Source of the DNA: Phycisphaeraceae bacterium
GTDB taxonomy: Bacteria > Planctomycetota > Phycisphaerae > Phycisphaerales > Phycisphaeraceae
Reading direction: 5' to 3'
Assembly: GCA_029260595.1 (NCBI GenBank)
Contig: JAJDCY010000021.1
Span: 1-64,000, forward strand
DNA length: 64,000 bases
Position numbers and translations under genes: made by a program. Of the stretch, positions 44,936-53,332 are shown piece after piece (the first letter of the stretch is position 1; the number at the start of each line of letters is the position of its first letter). The notes beneath the pieces are model-generated. The model saw only the letters and a program-made list of their open reading frames with translations. It searched no databases and was not told the DNA's origin.

Positions 44936-45973
44936 CTAGCGGTCGCCGGGGTCGCGCTCACGCAACATCAGCGGCAAATCGCCCTTCTTGTAGGGCCCGT
45001 AGGGTTGGCTGTAGACATCGGTGAATAGCTCGTCCAGGCCGGTTTCCGGCGAATCGTTGGCGAACTTGACCGATTCGAGCGCCTGGTCCTTGGCGTGCTT
45101 GTCGATCTTGTCGATCTCGCTTTGATCGCACAAGTGATTGTCGATCAAGTGATTAACCAGTTTATTGATCGGGTCCTGCTGCTCCTGCTCGCTGACCTCA
45201 TCCTTGCTACGGTACTTCTGGGGGTCGGACATCGAGTGCCCCTTGTACCGGTAGGTCTGGCAGTCCACGAACGCCGGGCCCTCCCCGGCCCGCACCAACG
45301 CGGCCTGCTTGGCGAAGCAGTTGTAGACGGCCTGAACATCCATCCCGTCGCAGGCATCGGCCCGCATGTCGTACGCAGCGGCCTTGGCCGGGAGGTTGTC
45401 CGCCGCAGCGGTACCTCGGGCGATATGGGTGCCCATCGAGTACTGATTGTTCTCCAGGGCGAAGATGATCGGCAGGTTCATCACGGCAGCCATATTCATG
45501 GACTCGTGGAACCCGCCCTGATTGAGCGCCCCATCGCCGAGGTAGCAGACGCAGACCTTATCTTCTTCTAAATACTGTATACCAAAGGCGATACCGATCC
45601 CAAGCGGACACTGCCCGCCCACTATCGCGTGCCCGCCATACATGTGGTGCTCACGGTCGAAGTAGTGCATCGACCCGCCCTTGCCCTTGGAGCAGCCTGT
45701 GAGCTTGCCGAACAGCTCAGCCATGGCATAGCGGGGGTCCATATCGCGGGCCAGAGCGTGGCCGTGGTCGCGGTAGGCGGTGATGATGGGGTCGTCGGGC
45801 CTCAGGGCGGAGATCGACCCCACGGCGACGGCTTCCTGCCCGATGTAGAGGTGGCAGAACCCGCCGACGTTGGCTTGTTGATAGCTCTGCGCGGCGCGTT
45901 CTTCGAAGCGACGGATGACCATCATCCGCCGCAACATGCCCAACAAGGCTGCCGCGTCGAGTGAATCGGACAC
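44936..45973 (-). CDS. pdhA: pyruvate dehydrogenase E1 component, alpha subunit
   Basis: A 345-residue alpha chain. Start: GTG at 45973 (VSDSLDAAALLGMLRR) is preferred because AGGTGAGG lies 8 nt before it; a TTG 11 codons upstream (46006) is less good. ThDP site: GGSMHYFDREHHMYGGHAIV, then QCPLGIGIAFGIQYLEEDKV and the GDGALNQGGFHESMNMAAVM GDGx28N-type motif with ALENNQYSMGTHIARGT. Regulated-phosphorylation loop analogue YRYKGHSMSDPQKYRSKDE is present. Operon with pdhB. Divergent from bamA across 580 nt. Confidence 0.95.
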   Translation of the reverse strand: MSDSLDAAALLGMLRRMMVIRRFEERAAQSYQQANVGGFCHLYIGQEAVAVGSISALRPDDPIITAYRDHGHALARDMDPRYAMAELFGKLTGCSKGKGGSMHYFDREHHMYGGHAIVGGQCPLGIGIAFGIQYLEEDKVCVCYLGDGALNQGGFHESMNMAAVMNLPIIFALENNQYSMGTHIARGTAAADNLPAKAAAYDMRADACDGMDVQAVYNCFAKQAALVRAGEGPAFVDCQTYRYKGHSMSDPQKYRSKDEVSEQEQQDPINKLVNHLIDNHLCDQSEIDKIDKHAKDQALESVKFANDSPETGLDELFTDVYSQPYGPYKKGDLPLMLRERDPGDR

Positions 45974-46553
45974 TCGGGATGCCTCACCTGCTAGAGTCGT
46001 GGCCAAAGCCCTGTTCCTAGATCCAATCCCCAGATCGGTGAATCCATTGGCGTCACCACGAGTGGCTGGCTCGGCCGGTCTGACGGCCCGGATCGACCGT
46101 CACGGGGTCGTAACCGGGCGTATCGCGGGCGTTTCTCGCGGGCGCTTCTAAGTAGCGCATCGTCAAGGCAAGCGGCTAAGTTTAGGCCCGCCGCCCCCAG
46201 CCAGCAAGTTGGGGCGGGGGTGAGCCGGTCGGTGGGGGTGTCGGGCGGGATCGCGGCGACGGCGGACCCGGCGGGATCGATCCGGCTTGGGGCGGCCGAG
46301 ACGCAAGCGCTCGTTAGGCATTTAATATCAATATTTTATCGCGTTTTTTGACGTCCTTTCGCCCGATTCCTCGCTCGAAGGCCTATTGGACGGGGGACCG
46401 GTTCTGATTACACTCACCGGCCGTCGACTCTGCGGTGACGGCGCGGGGGGAGGGAACGGGGCAGGCAAACGGCGGCTGCGGCGGCATGGGCAGGGCTGCG
46501 GGCGTGCCGGAAATCTGGGATATCCCACCGATCCAAGTAGGCTGGAGCAGCTC
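45974..46553. other. 580-nt divergent intergenic region, pdhA to bamA
   Basis: The part before bamA has in-frame sequence with low-complexity Gly/Arg residues that does not look native. A sharply AT-rich tract at about 46318-46350 (TTTAATATCAATATTTTATC), with TTGACG at 46348-46353, is the likeliest promoter zone. No RNA gene or gene-like frame recognised. Confidence 0.45.
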
Positions 46554-48914
46554 TTGATTCATCGCGGACACCGAGGCACGCCGGTATGGCCACTGGCGGC
46601 GTTGCTGCTAGCGGTGTTGACCCCGGGCGTGCTGCGTGGGCAGGGGCTAGACCTGGCCAACCGGCCCGTCGCGGCCATCCGCGTCGAGGGGCTGGTCCGG
46701 GTCAGCGAACAGTTGGTGCTCAATCAGGTCCGCACCCGCCCCGGCGACCCGTACGACCCGGCTGTGGTCGAGGCCGACATCGTCCGCATCACCCACCTGG
46801 GCCAGTTCGCCACGGTACACGCCCAAGCCGAGCCGCTGGACGACGGTTCGATCCGCCTGACCTACATCCTGGCCGAGTTGCCGCTGATCGCCGACGTGCA
46901 GGTGGTCGGCAACAAGAAGCTGTCTGATCAGGAGCTTCTCGGCCTGGTGTTGCTTCGGGCCGGCGACCCGCTGGACCCGTTTCTGATCGATCGCGGGGTC
47001 GAGCAGATCCGCCGGGCGTACGAAGGAGCCGGGCACTTCGTCACCGAGGTTAACGTCGACCAGGAGGTGCTCGACGAATCGGCGATCCTGATCATCCGAA
47101 TCCGTGAGGGGCCGGTTGTGCGCGTGCGCGGGATCACGGTCGAAGGCAACACGGCTTTCACCGTCAAGCAACTGCTCAGCCCGATCACGACCAAGACGTA
47201 CATGCCGATCCTGCGCAAGGGCGTGCTCAGCCGGGATGAGTTGGATGCCGACGTCGCGCGTGTGCGCACGTTTTATCACGACCGCGGTTATCTCGACGCG
47301 CAGGTCGGGCGGCGGATCGACCTGGCGCCGAACCAGAAAGACGCGGTGGTGGTGTTCTTCGTCGACGAGGGGCGCGAGTACACCGTCGGCGAGGTGCGCA
47401 TCGAAGGTAACGAGGTTTTCTCGACAGCGCAGATCACCGAGACGATCACGCTCAAGACCGGCGATGTGTTCTCGGCGGCGAGCCAGCGCGACAGCCGCGA
47501 GGCGCTGATCGATCTGTACGGGCAGCTCGGGTACATCGAGGTGCGAGTACGGATGGAGCGGCTGTTTCACGAACGCAGCCCGCAAGTCACTCTGCTGGTC
47601 ACCATCGACGAGGGCCCGCATGCGTACACCGTCGGAACGGTGGCGGTGCGCGGCAATCAACTGACCAAGGGCAAGGTGATCCACCGGCAGGTGCGCGGGA
47701 TGGAGCCCGGACGCCGGTTCGACCGCTCGGGGATCAAGCTGACCGAGCGGCGGCTAAGCGAATCGTCGTTGTTTTCGCAGGCCAAGGTCACGCTGCTCGG
47801 CGATCGCAACGACCAGGTCCGGGACGTGTTGATCGAGGTCAAAGAGGCCAACACCGGGTCGCTGAGTTTCGGCGCCGGGATCAGCTCGGACTCCGGCCTG
47901 CTCGGGGCGATCGACCTGGTGCAGCGCAACTTTGACATCGCCGACGTGCCGTCGAGCTGGTCGGACTTCATCCACGGCAAGCCGTTCCGCGGTGCCGGGC
48001 AGTACTTCGCGCTGACGCTGCAACCGGGCGATGAGTTCAGCCGGTACTCGATGACGTTCCGCGAGCCGCACGTATTCGACTCGCCGTACTTTTTTGATTC
48101 GAGCTTCTTCTTTTTCGATCGCGAGCGCGAGGATTGGGAGGAGGAGCGTGCCGGGATCAGCCTGGGCGTCGGCAAGCGCTTCGGCGATGTCTGGTCGGCC
48201 GCGGTGCGGTTCCGTGTCGAGGAGATTGAGGTGTCGTCGATCGAGGTCGATGCGCCCGTCGACGCGTTCGCGGTGATGGGCGACAACACGGTCACGTCGA
48301 TCGGGGTCACGGTATCGCGGAGCACAACCGACAGCCGCATCTTCCCGACCGAGGGAAGCGAAATGGAGTTCGGGATCACCCGAGTCGGCGCTTTCGGCGG
48401 GGATTTTGATTTCACCAAGGCGACGGGTGAAGCGGTAACCTTCTGGACGGTGGACGAGGACTTCTTCGGCCGGCCAACCGTCGTGAAGCTGCGCGTCGAA
48501 GCGGGCGTGATCTTCGAGGACAACGAGGCGCCGCTGTTCGAACGGTTCTACTCCGGCGGGCACCGCAGCTTCCGCGGGTTCAACCTGCGCGGCGTCGGCC
48601 CGCGCGGGATCCGCGCCGACACGGGTACCGAAGGCGACGACCCGGTTGGCGGCGATTGGATGTTCCTGGTCGGCGCCGAGTACAACTTCCCGGTCTATAA
48701 GGATGTCGTGCGCGGCGTGCTGTTCCTGGACACGGGCACGGTCCAATCGCGATTCGGATTGGATAAGTACCGCGTCTCCGTCGGCGGGGGCATGCGGGTG
48801 AAGGTCCCGTTCCTCGGGCAGGCCCCGTTCGCGCTGGACTTTGCGATCCCGGTCGCCAAGCAGAACGGCGACGAGACACGGGTATTCAGCTTCGATCTGG
48901 CGTTGCCGTTCTAG
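46554..48914 (+). CDS. bamA: outer membrane protein assembly factor BamA
   Basis: A protein of about 786 residues. TTG at 46554, with GGAG 8 nt upstream, opens a signal peptide (PVWPLAALLLAVLTPGVLRG). Five POTRA-like units follow (VAAIRVEGLVRVSEQLVLNQ, IADVQVVGNKKLSDQELLGL, VRVRGITVEGNTAFTVKQLL, EVRIEGNEVFSTAQITETI, VGTVAVRGNQLTKGKVIHRQ), then the barrel with the Omp85 RGF motif SGGHRSFRGFNLRGVGPRGI and a terminal aromatic residue (DLALPF). It folds and inserts outer-membrane proteins. It is followed by skp and the lpx genes, the classic bamA-skp-lpxD-lpxA order. A longer in-frame start at 46386 is less likely. Confidence 0.93.
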   Translation: MIHRGHRGTPVWPLAALLLAVLTPGVLRGQGLDLANRPVAAIRVEGLVRVSEQLVLNQVRTRPGDPYDPAVVEADIVRITHLGQFATVHAQAEPLDDGSIRLTYILAELPLIADVQVVGNKKLSDQELLGLVLLRAGDPLDPFLIDRGVEQIRRAYEGAGHFVTEVNVDQEVLDESAILIIRIREGPVVRVRGITVEGNTAFTVKQLLSPITTKTYMPILRKGVLSRDELDADVARVRTFYHDRGYLDAQVGRRIDLAPNQKDAVVVFFVDEGREYTVGEVRIEGNEVFSTAQITETITLKTGDVFSAASQRDSREALIDLYGQLGYIEVRVRMERLFHERSPQVTLLVTIDEGPHAYTVGTVAVRGNQLTKGKVIHRQVRGMEPGRRFDRSGIKLTERRLSESSLFSQAKVTLLGDRNDQVRDVLIEVKEANTGSLSFGAGISSDSGLLGAIDLVQRNFDIADVPSSWSDFIHGKPFRGAGQYFALTLQPGDEFSRYSMTFREPHVFDSPYFFDSSFFFFDREREDWEEERAGISLGVGKRFGDVWSAAVRFRVEEIEVSSIEVDAPVDAFAVMGDNTVTSIGVTVSRSTTDSRIFPTEGSEMEFGITRVGAFGGDFDFTKATGEAVTFWTVDEDFFGRPTVVKLRVEAGVIFEDNEAPLFERFYSGGHRSFRGFNLRGVGPRGIRADTGTEGDDPVGGDWMFLVGAEYNFPVYKDVVRGVLFLDTGTVQSRFGLDKYRVSVGGGMRVKVPFLGQAPFALDFAIPVAKQNGDETRVFSFDLALPF

Positions 48915-49160
48915 CCGGCGGTTTTTACTTGTTTTTCACGAACCGACGGCCGACGCGGCGCATACTGCTGGTGTTAGGCCCCCGAGCCTGTCAGGCAGGT
49001 CACGGCTTTGCCGTGCGGCGCGCGGCGTGTTATCGTTCCGGGTCGATCGGGGGTCGGCTATATCGGTTGCAATAACCGGCCGTGGGCCACCATCGAGGCG
49101 CCGCAGGCTCACTTGACTCCTGAACACGAATCCATAACCCCGAACCAAACGGAGCACCCC

Positions 49161-49772
49161 ATGAGTCCCAAATATCGCATGAACCACGTCGTCCTGACGG
49201 CTGCACTGATCGGGCTGGCGACCGTCGTCGGGTCGGCCGTCGCCGTCGTCGGCACCGCCCGGCCCACCGCCGTCGCGGTCGTCAACGTCCAGGAAGTCTT
49301 CGAGTCGCTCGAAGAGAAGACCCAGGTCGAGACGACGATGAAGGCGCAGCTTGACTCACTCAACGAGCAGGAGCAGGACCGCAAGAAAGAACTGCAGGCA
49401 CTGCAAGCCGACCTCGAGATCCTCGCGCCCGGCACGCCGGCCTTCACCGAGAAGCAGCACGAGCTGGAGCGAAAGTCGATCGAACTGCAGGCGTGGCGCG
49501 GGTTCCAGACGCAGAAGCTCCAACGCGAGCGCGGCATCCAGATCGAGATGCTCTACCGCAAGGTGATCGATTCGATCGGGCAGGTCGCCGAGCAAAACCA
49601 GTACGACATCGTCATGTTCAAGGAGTCGGCTGTGAACTTCCAGGGCGCCAAGCCCGAGGCGCTCACGGCCCTGATCCAGGTCCGCAAGGTGCTCTGGGCC
49701 GCTGACGACCTGGACCTGACCAACAACGTCATCCAGATGATGAACAACGAGTTCAGCAACCGCAGCCAGTGA
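49161..49772 (+). CDS. skp: OmpH/Skp-like periplasmic chaperone
   Basis: A 203-residue exported protein. The signal region MNHVVLTAALIGLATVVGSA-VAVVG precedes AVAVVNVQEVFESLEEKTQV, the typical OmpH start, and a long charged coiled coil (MKAQLDSLNEQEQDRKKELQ, KQHELERKSIELQAWRGFQT) whose tentacles bind unfolded outer-membrane proteins. The last part DIVMFKESAVNFQGAKPEAL returns to the core. ATG at 49161 has a GGAG site. Its TGA overlaps the GTG of lpxD. Longer than E. coli Skp by about 40 residues, mostly in the coiled coil. Confidence 0.88.
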   Translation: MSPKYRMNHVVLTAALIGLATVVGSAVAVVGTARPTAVAVVNVQEVFESLEEKTQVETTMKAQLDSLNEQEQDRKKELQALQADLEILAPGTPAFTEKQHELERKSIELQAWRGFQTQKLQRERGIQIEMLYRKVIDSIGQVAEQNQYDIVMFKESAVNFQGAKPEALTALIQVRKVLWAADDLDLTNNVIQMMNNEFSNRSQ

Positions 49773-50860
49773 CGGCCAACGCGGGTGCCAACTCCGGCGG
49801 GATCGATGCCGCGTTTACGACCGGCCAGCTTGCCGAGCGCGTCGGCGGCGAGTTGATCGGGCCCGGAGACTTGACGATCACCGGGATCGACCAGCTCGAC
49901 GAAGCCGGCCCCACACAGATCAGTTTTATCCGCAACGAACAACACGCCAGGCGCTGGCCGGACTCGTCGGCCGGCGCCGCTGTTGTTGATCGGGGCGTCG
50001 CGCTGGAGCCCGGCGATGGGCGTGCGCTGATCCGTGTACCCGATGCGGATCTTGCGACCGTCGTACTGCTCGATCTTTTCGCACCCCCGATCCCCGGACC
50101 GCCACAAGGCGTGCACCCCAGCGCAACGGTCGATCCCACCGCCGAACTCGGCGCTGACATCGCGATCGGGCCCGGGTGCGTGATCGGTGCTCGCGTGCGC
50201 GTCGGGCCGAGCTGCCGGTTGCACGCGGGGGTTCATCTTTACGACGACGTGACGCTCGGCCGCGACTGCGAGTTGTTCGCCGGCGTCGTGGTGCGTGAGC
50301 GTTGTCAGATCGGCGACGCGGTAATCGTTCACCCCAACGCGGTGATCGGTGCGGACGGTTTCGGATATCGCCCGGCGTCGGATGGGTCGGCGCTGGTGAA
50401 GATCCCGCAGATCGGCACGGTCCGGATCGCGGACCGGGTTGAAGTCGGAGCGGGCACGTGCATCGACCGCGGCAAGTTCTCGGCCACGACAATCGGCGAG
50501 GGCACGAAGATCGACAACCTCTGCCAGATCGGCCACAACTGCCGCATCGGCAACCACTGCGTGATCGCCGGGCAGAACGGGCTCGCCGGCGGTGTCACAC
50601 TCGACGATTGGGTGATGCTCGGCGGGCAGGTCGGGATTATCGAGCACGTTACAATCGGCCGGGCCGCGAAGGTCGGGGCAAAATCACTTGTCACAAGGGA
50701 CGTCCCACCCGGCGAAACCTGGTCCGGAACACCGGCCCACCCGACGCCGGCTGTGTTGCGGGAGTACGCGGCGCTGCGTAGACTCCCGAAGCTCGTCCGA
50801 TCGATGCGGGCCCGCCCGTCCGGCGACCAATCCGAGCCGGACGCCGACACCGGGCATTAA
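49769..50860 (+). CDS. lpxD: UDP-3-O-(3-hydroxyacyl)glucosamine N-acyltransferase
   Basis: A 363-residue left-handed beta-helix acyltransferase, third lipid A step. The N-terminal uridine-binding domain (GGELIGPGDLTITGIDQLDE, QISFIRNEQHARRWPDSS) is followed by hexapeptide repeats (GVHPSATVDPTAELGADIAI, CIDRGKFSATTIGEGTKIDN) and the catalytic His in CQIGHNCRIGNHCVIAGQNG. GTG at 49769 overlaps the skp stop. Next gene is lpxC-fabZ, 65 nt on. Confidence 0.95.
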   Translation: MTANAGANSGGIDAAFTTGQLAERVGGELIGPGDLTITGIDQLDEAGPTQISFIRNEQHARRWPDSSAGAAVVDRGVALEPGDGRALIRVPDADLATVVLLDLFAPPIPGPPQGVHPSATVDPTAELGADIAIGPGCVIGARVRVGPSCRLHAGVHLYDDVTLGRDCELFAGVVVRERCQIGDAVIVHPNAVIGADGFGYRPASDGSALVKIPQIGTVRIADRVEVGAGTCIDRGKFSATTIGEGTKIDNLCQIGHNCRIGNHCVIAGQNGLAGGVTLDDWVMLGGQVGIIEHVTIGRAAKVGAKSLVTRDVPPGETWSGTPAHPTPAVLREYAALRRLPKLVRSMRARPSGDQSEPDADTGH

Positions 50861-50925
50861 GACCGCCGCACCCGCGAGCCGGCCCGCGCAAACGCCCGCG
50901 AGCCGCCGCTTGACCCGCGCTTCTG

Positions 50926-52266
50926 ATGGAAGTTCAACACACCATCGCCAATCCGGTGACCGTCTCCGGGCGGGGCTTGTTTACCGGCGAACCGGTCACG
51001 ATGACCCTGCGGCCGGCCGAGGCGAACCACGGCGTGGTGTTCCAACGCAAAGACCTCAACGGCGCAGCCGTCCCCGCGCTGATCCAATACGTCGTCAAAC
51101 GCGCGCGACGCACCGCGCTGCGCTGCGGGGACGCGATCGTCGAGACCTGCGAGCACTGCCTAAGCGCCCTGTCTGCGACCGGGATCGACAACCTCATTAT
51201 CGAACTCGACGCCGCTGAGTTGCCCGCGCTGGATGGCTCATCCAAGCCCTACGTCGAGTTGCTGGCCAAGGCCGGGATCAAGGCGCTCGATGCCCCGCGC
51301 GCGCGCCTGGTCGTGACCGAACCGGTCGTCGTCCGCCAGGACGGCGCGATGGTCGCCGCGGTCCCGGACGACGGGCCGGGCATGCAGATCGTCTACGACC
51401 TGGACTTCGGGCAAGGCGGGACGATCGATCGACAGATGAGGGCTTACAACCTGACCGGCACGGGTGCGGCCGATGACGAATACACCGAGCAGATCGCACC
51501 CGCACGCACGTTCGTGCTCGAATCCGAAGCCGAAGCGTTGCGATCGAGTGGCGTCGGGACACACCTGACCGAGCAGGACGTGCTGGTCTTCGGGCCGGAC
51601 GGACCTCTAGGCGGCAACGCGCTGCGCTTCGCCGACGAACCGGTGCGACACAAGATCGTCGACCTGATCGGCGATCTCTACTTGATCGGTGCGCCGGTGC
51701 AGGGGCGGATCATCGCTCACCGCTCCGGGCACGCGCTCAACCACGCTCTGGCACGCCGCCTGGTCAAACAACAACAAAACCGTCGTCGCGCCGGGCTCAG
51801 CCAACAGCCCGCGGCGATCGACATCCGCCAACTGATGCGCATGCTCCCGCACCGCTACCCGATGCTGCTGGTCGACCGCGTACTGGAAGTCGACTCAGAC
51901 CGCAGAGCGGTTGGCGTCAAGAACGTCACGATCAACGAGCCGTTCTTCCAAGGCCACTACCCCGGCACCCCGATCATGCCCGGCGTGTTGGTCGTCGAGG
52001 CCATGGCCCAGCTATCCGGTGTACTGATTGGCCAGAAGCTCGAACACACCGGCAAGCTCGCCGTGCTGCTCAGCCTGGACCGCGTGAAACTAAGAAAACC
52101 GGTCACACCGGGTGACTGCTTGATGCTCGAAGCCGAAGCCGTGCGCATCCGCCGCCGTGTCGCGCACATGCGCTGCCGCGCCTACACCGGCGAAGACCTC
52201 GCAGCCGAAGCCGAAGTGAAGTTCATGCTCGTTGACGACGACCAGGGGGTGGAAGGCGTGTCGTAG
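50926..52266 (+). CDS. lpxC-fabZ: LpxC-FabZ bifunctional protein (UDP-acyl-GlcNAc deacetylase and hydroxyacyl-ACP dehydratase)
   Basis: A 446-residue fusion. Residues 1 to about 295 are LpxC, the committed zinc deacetylase of lipid A: zinc ligands in [14 protein letters not shown], and [15 protein letters not shown] (His/Asp), with the catalytic His in [14 protein letters not shown]. Residues about 300-446 are the hot-dog FabZ dehydratase, catalytic His in [14 protein letters not shown] and Glu in [16 protein letters not shown]. The fusion is known from Bacteroidetes and some planctomycetes and couples lipid A and fatty acid supply. Sits between lpxD and lpxA. No truncation seen. Confidence 0.95.
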   Translation: MEVQHTIANPVTVSGRGLFTGEPVTMTLRPAEANHGVVFQRKDLNGAAVPALIQYVVKRARRTALRCGDAIVETCEHCLSALSATGIDNLIIELDAAELPALDGSSKPYVELLAKAGIKALDAPRARLVVTEPVVVRQDGAMVAAVPDDGPGMQIVYDLDFGQGGTIDRQMRAYNLTGTGAADDEYTEQIAPARTFVLESEAEALRSSGVGTHLTEQDVLVFGPDGPLGGNALRFADEPVRHKIVDLIGDLYLIGAPVQGRIIAHRSGHALNHALARRLVKQQQNRRRAGLSQQPAAIDIRQLMRMLPHRYPMLLVDRVLEVDSDRRAVGVKNVTINEPFFQGHYPGTPIMPGVLVVEAMAQLSGVLIGQKLEHTGKLAVLLSLDRVKLRKPVTPGDCLMLEAEAVRIRRRVAHMRCRAYTGEDLAAEAEVKFMLVDDDQGVEGVS

Positions 52267-52326
52267 ATTGCGACCACGCTAACCGGGCGGCCGCGGACCA
52301 ACGCGACGCCCATCACGAGATTTTGT

Positions 52327-53181
52327 ATGGGACAGATCCATCCAACCGCGATCATTGAGCCGGGCGCTCGCGTAGGCGAGAGCGTGCGGATCGGCCCGTA
52401 CTGCCACATCGGTCCGCGCGTCGAGATCGGTGCGGGCAGCAGGCTGGTCGGCAACGTCACCGTCCTCGGGCGGACGACGATTGGCAAGGGCAACACGATC
52501 TGGCCCTACGCGGTGCTCGGCGCTGATCCGCAGGACCTCAAATATCACGGCGAGCCGACCGAGCTGCGCATCGGCGACAACAACGAGATCCGCGAGACCG
52601 TCACGATTCATCCGGGCACGGACAACGGCGGCGGCGTGACACGCGTCGGCAACGAAAACCTGCTGATGGTCGGTGTACACGTGGCGCACGATTGTGTCGT
52701 CGAGGATCACGTGATTCTCGGCAACGCCGTGCACCTCGCCGGGCACGTCTACATCCATAATCACGCGGTCGTGTCCGGCGCGACGGGCATCCACCACTAC
52801 GTGACGATCGGCCCGTACGCGTTCATCGGCGGCATGACCCGGTTGGTCCACGATGTCCCGCCGTTCCTGATCGTCGAGGGCAACCCGTCGAAGGTCCGCG
52901 GCGTGAACGTGATCGGGATGAACCGCCACCGGTTCGAAGCCGACACGATCCAACACCTCAAGGACGCCTACCGCCGGCTGTTCCGCGGCGGCGGGTCGCG
53001 TGACAAGGCCGGCGGCGCCCCCAACATGTCCGAGTCGATCGCCGAACTCGAAGCCAACGACGAGCAGGACGAGTGCGTCCAGATGCTGATCCAGTTCATC
53101 CGCCGCTCGTCGATCGGCCTGCACGGGCGCTACCGCGAATCCGAACGGACCGATCAACGCCTGGGCAACCCCGTTAAGTAG
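52327..53181 (+). CDS. lpxA: acyl-ACP--UDP-N-acetylglucosamine O-acyltransferase
   Basis: A 284-residue hexapeptide acyltransferase, first step of lipid A. N-terminus GQIHPTAIIEPGARVGESVR starts the left-handed helix; ADPQDLKYHGEPTELRIGDN, NEIRETVTIHPGTDNGGGVT and the catalytic His region LMVGVHVAHDCVVEDHVILG are standard. The C-terminal helical part (MNRHRFEADTIQHLKDAYRR, LFRGGGSRDKAG) is a little longer than in E. coli LpxA (262 residues). Last lpx gene of the operon; a GT2-carbamoyltransferase fusion follows 151 nt downstream. Confidence 0.95.
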   Translation: MGQIHPTAIIEPGARVGESVRIGPYCHIGPRVEIGAGSRLVGNVTVLGRTTIGKGNTIWPYAVLGADPQDLKYHGEPTELRIGDNNEIRETVTIHPGTDNGGGVTRVGNENLLMVGVHVAHDCVVEDHVILGNAVHLAGHVYIHNHAVVSGATGIHHYVTIGPYAFIGGMTRLVHDVPPFLIVEGNPSKVRGVNVIGMNRHRFEADTIQHLKDAYRRLFRGGGSRDKAGGAPNMSESIAELEANDEQDECVQMLIQFIRRSSIGLHGRYRESERTDQRLGNPVK

Positions 53182-53332
53182 CCTGTCTCTCCCACCCGGT
53201 CGCCCCGCTGTCCACTCGTTGCACCGGTGCTTTTGATCCGGTCGGGCTCGGTGTACGTTATGTTGGTTCTCAGGGGTTTGGCCGCCCGCGACAAATGATT
53301 TACCGCATCGCAACCGATTAGGAAGCGCTCCC

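Noticed and set aside
53182-53332. Promoter TTGATC...TTATGT before the GT2-carbamoyltransferase gene
   Set aside because: Spacer of 19 nt and weak boxes; not distinguishable from chance.
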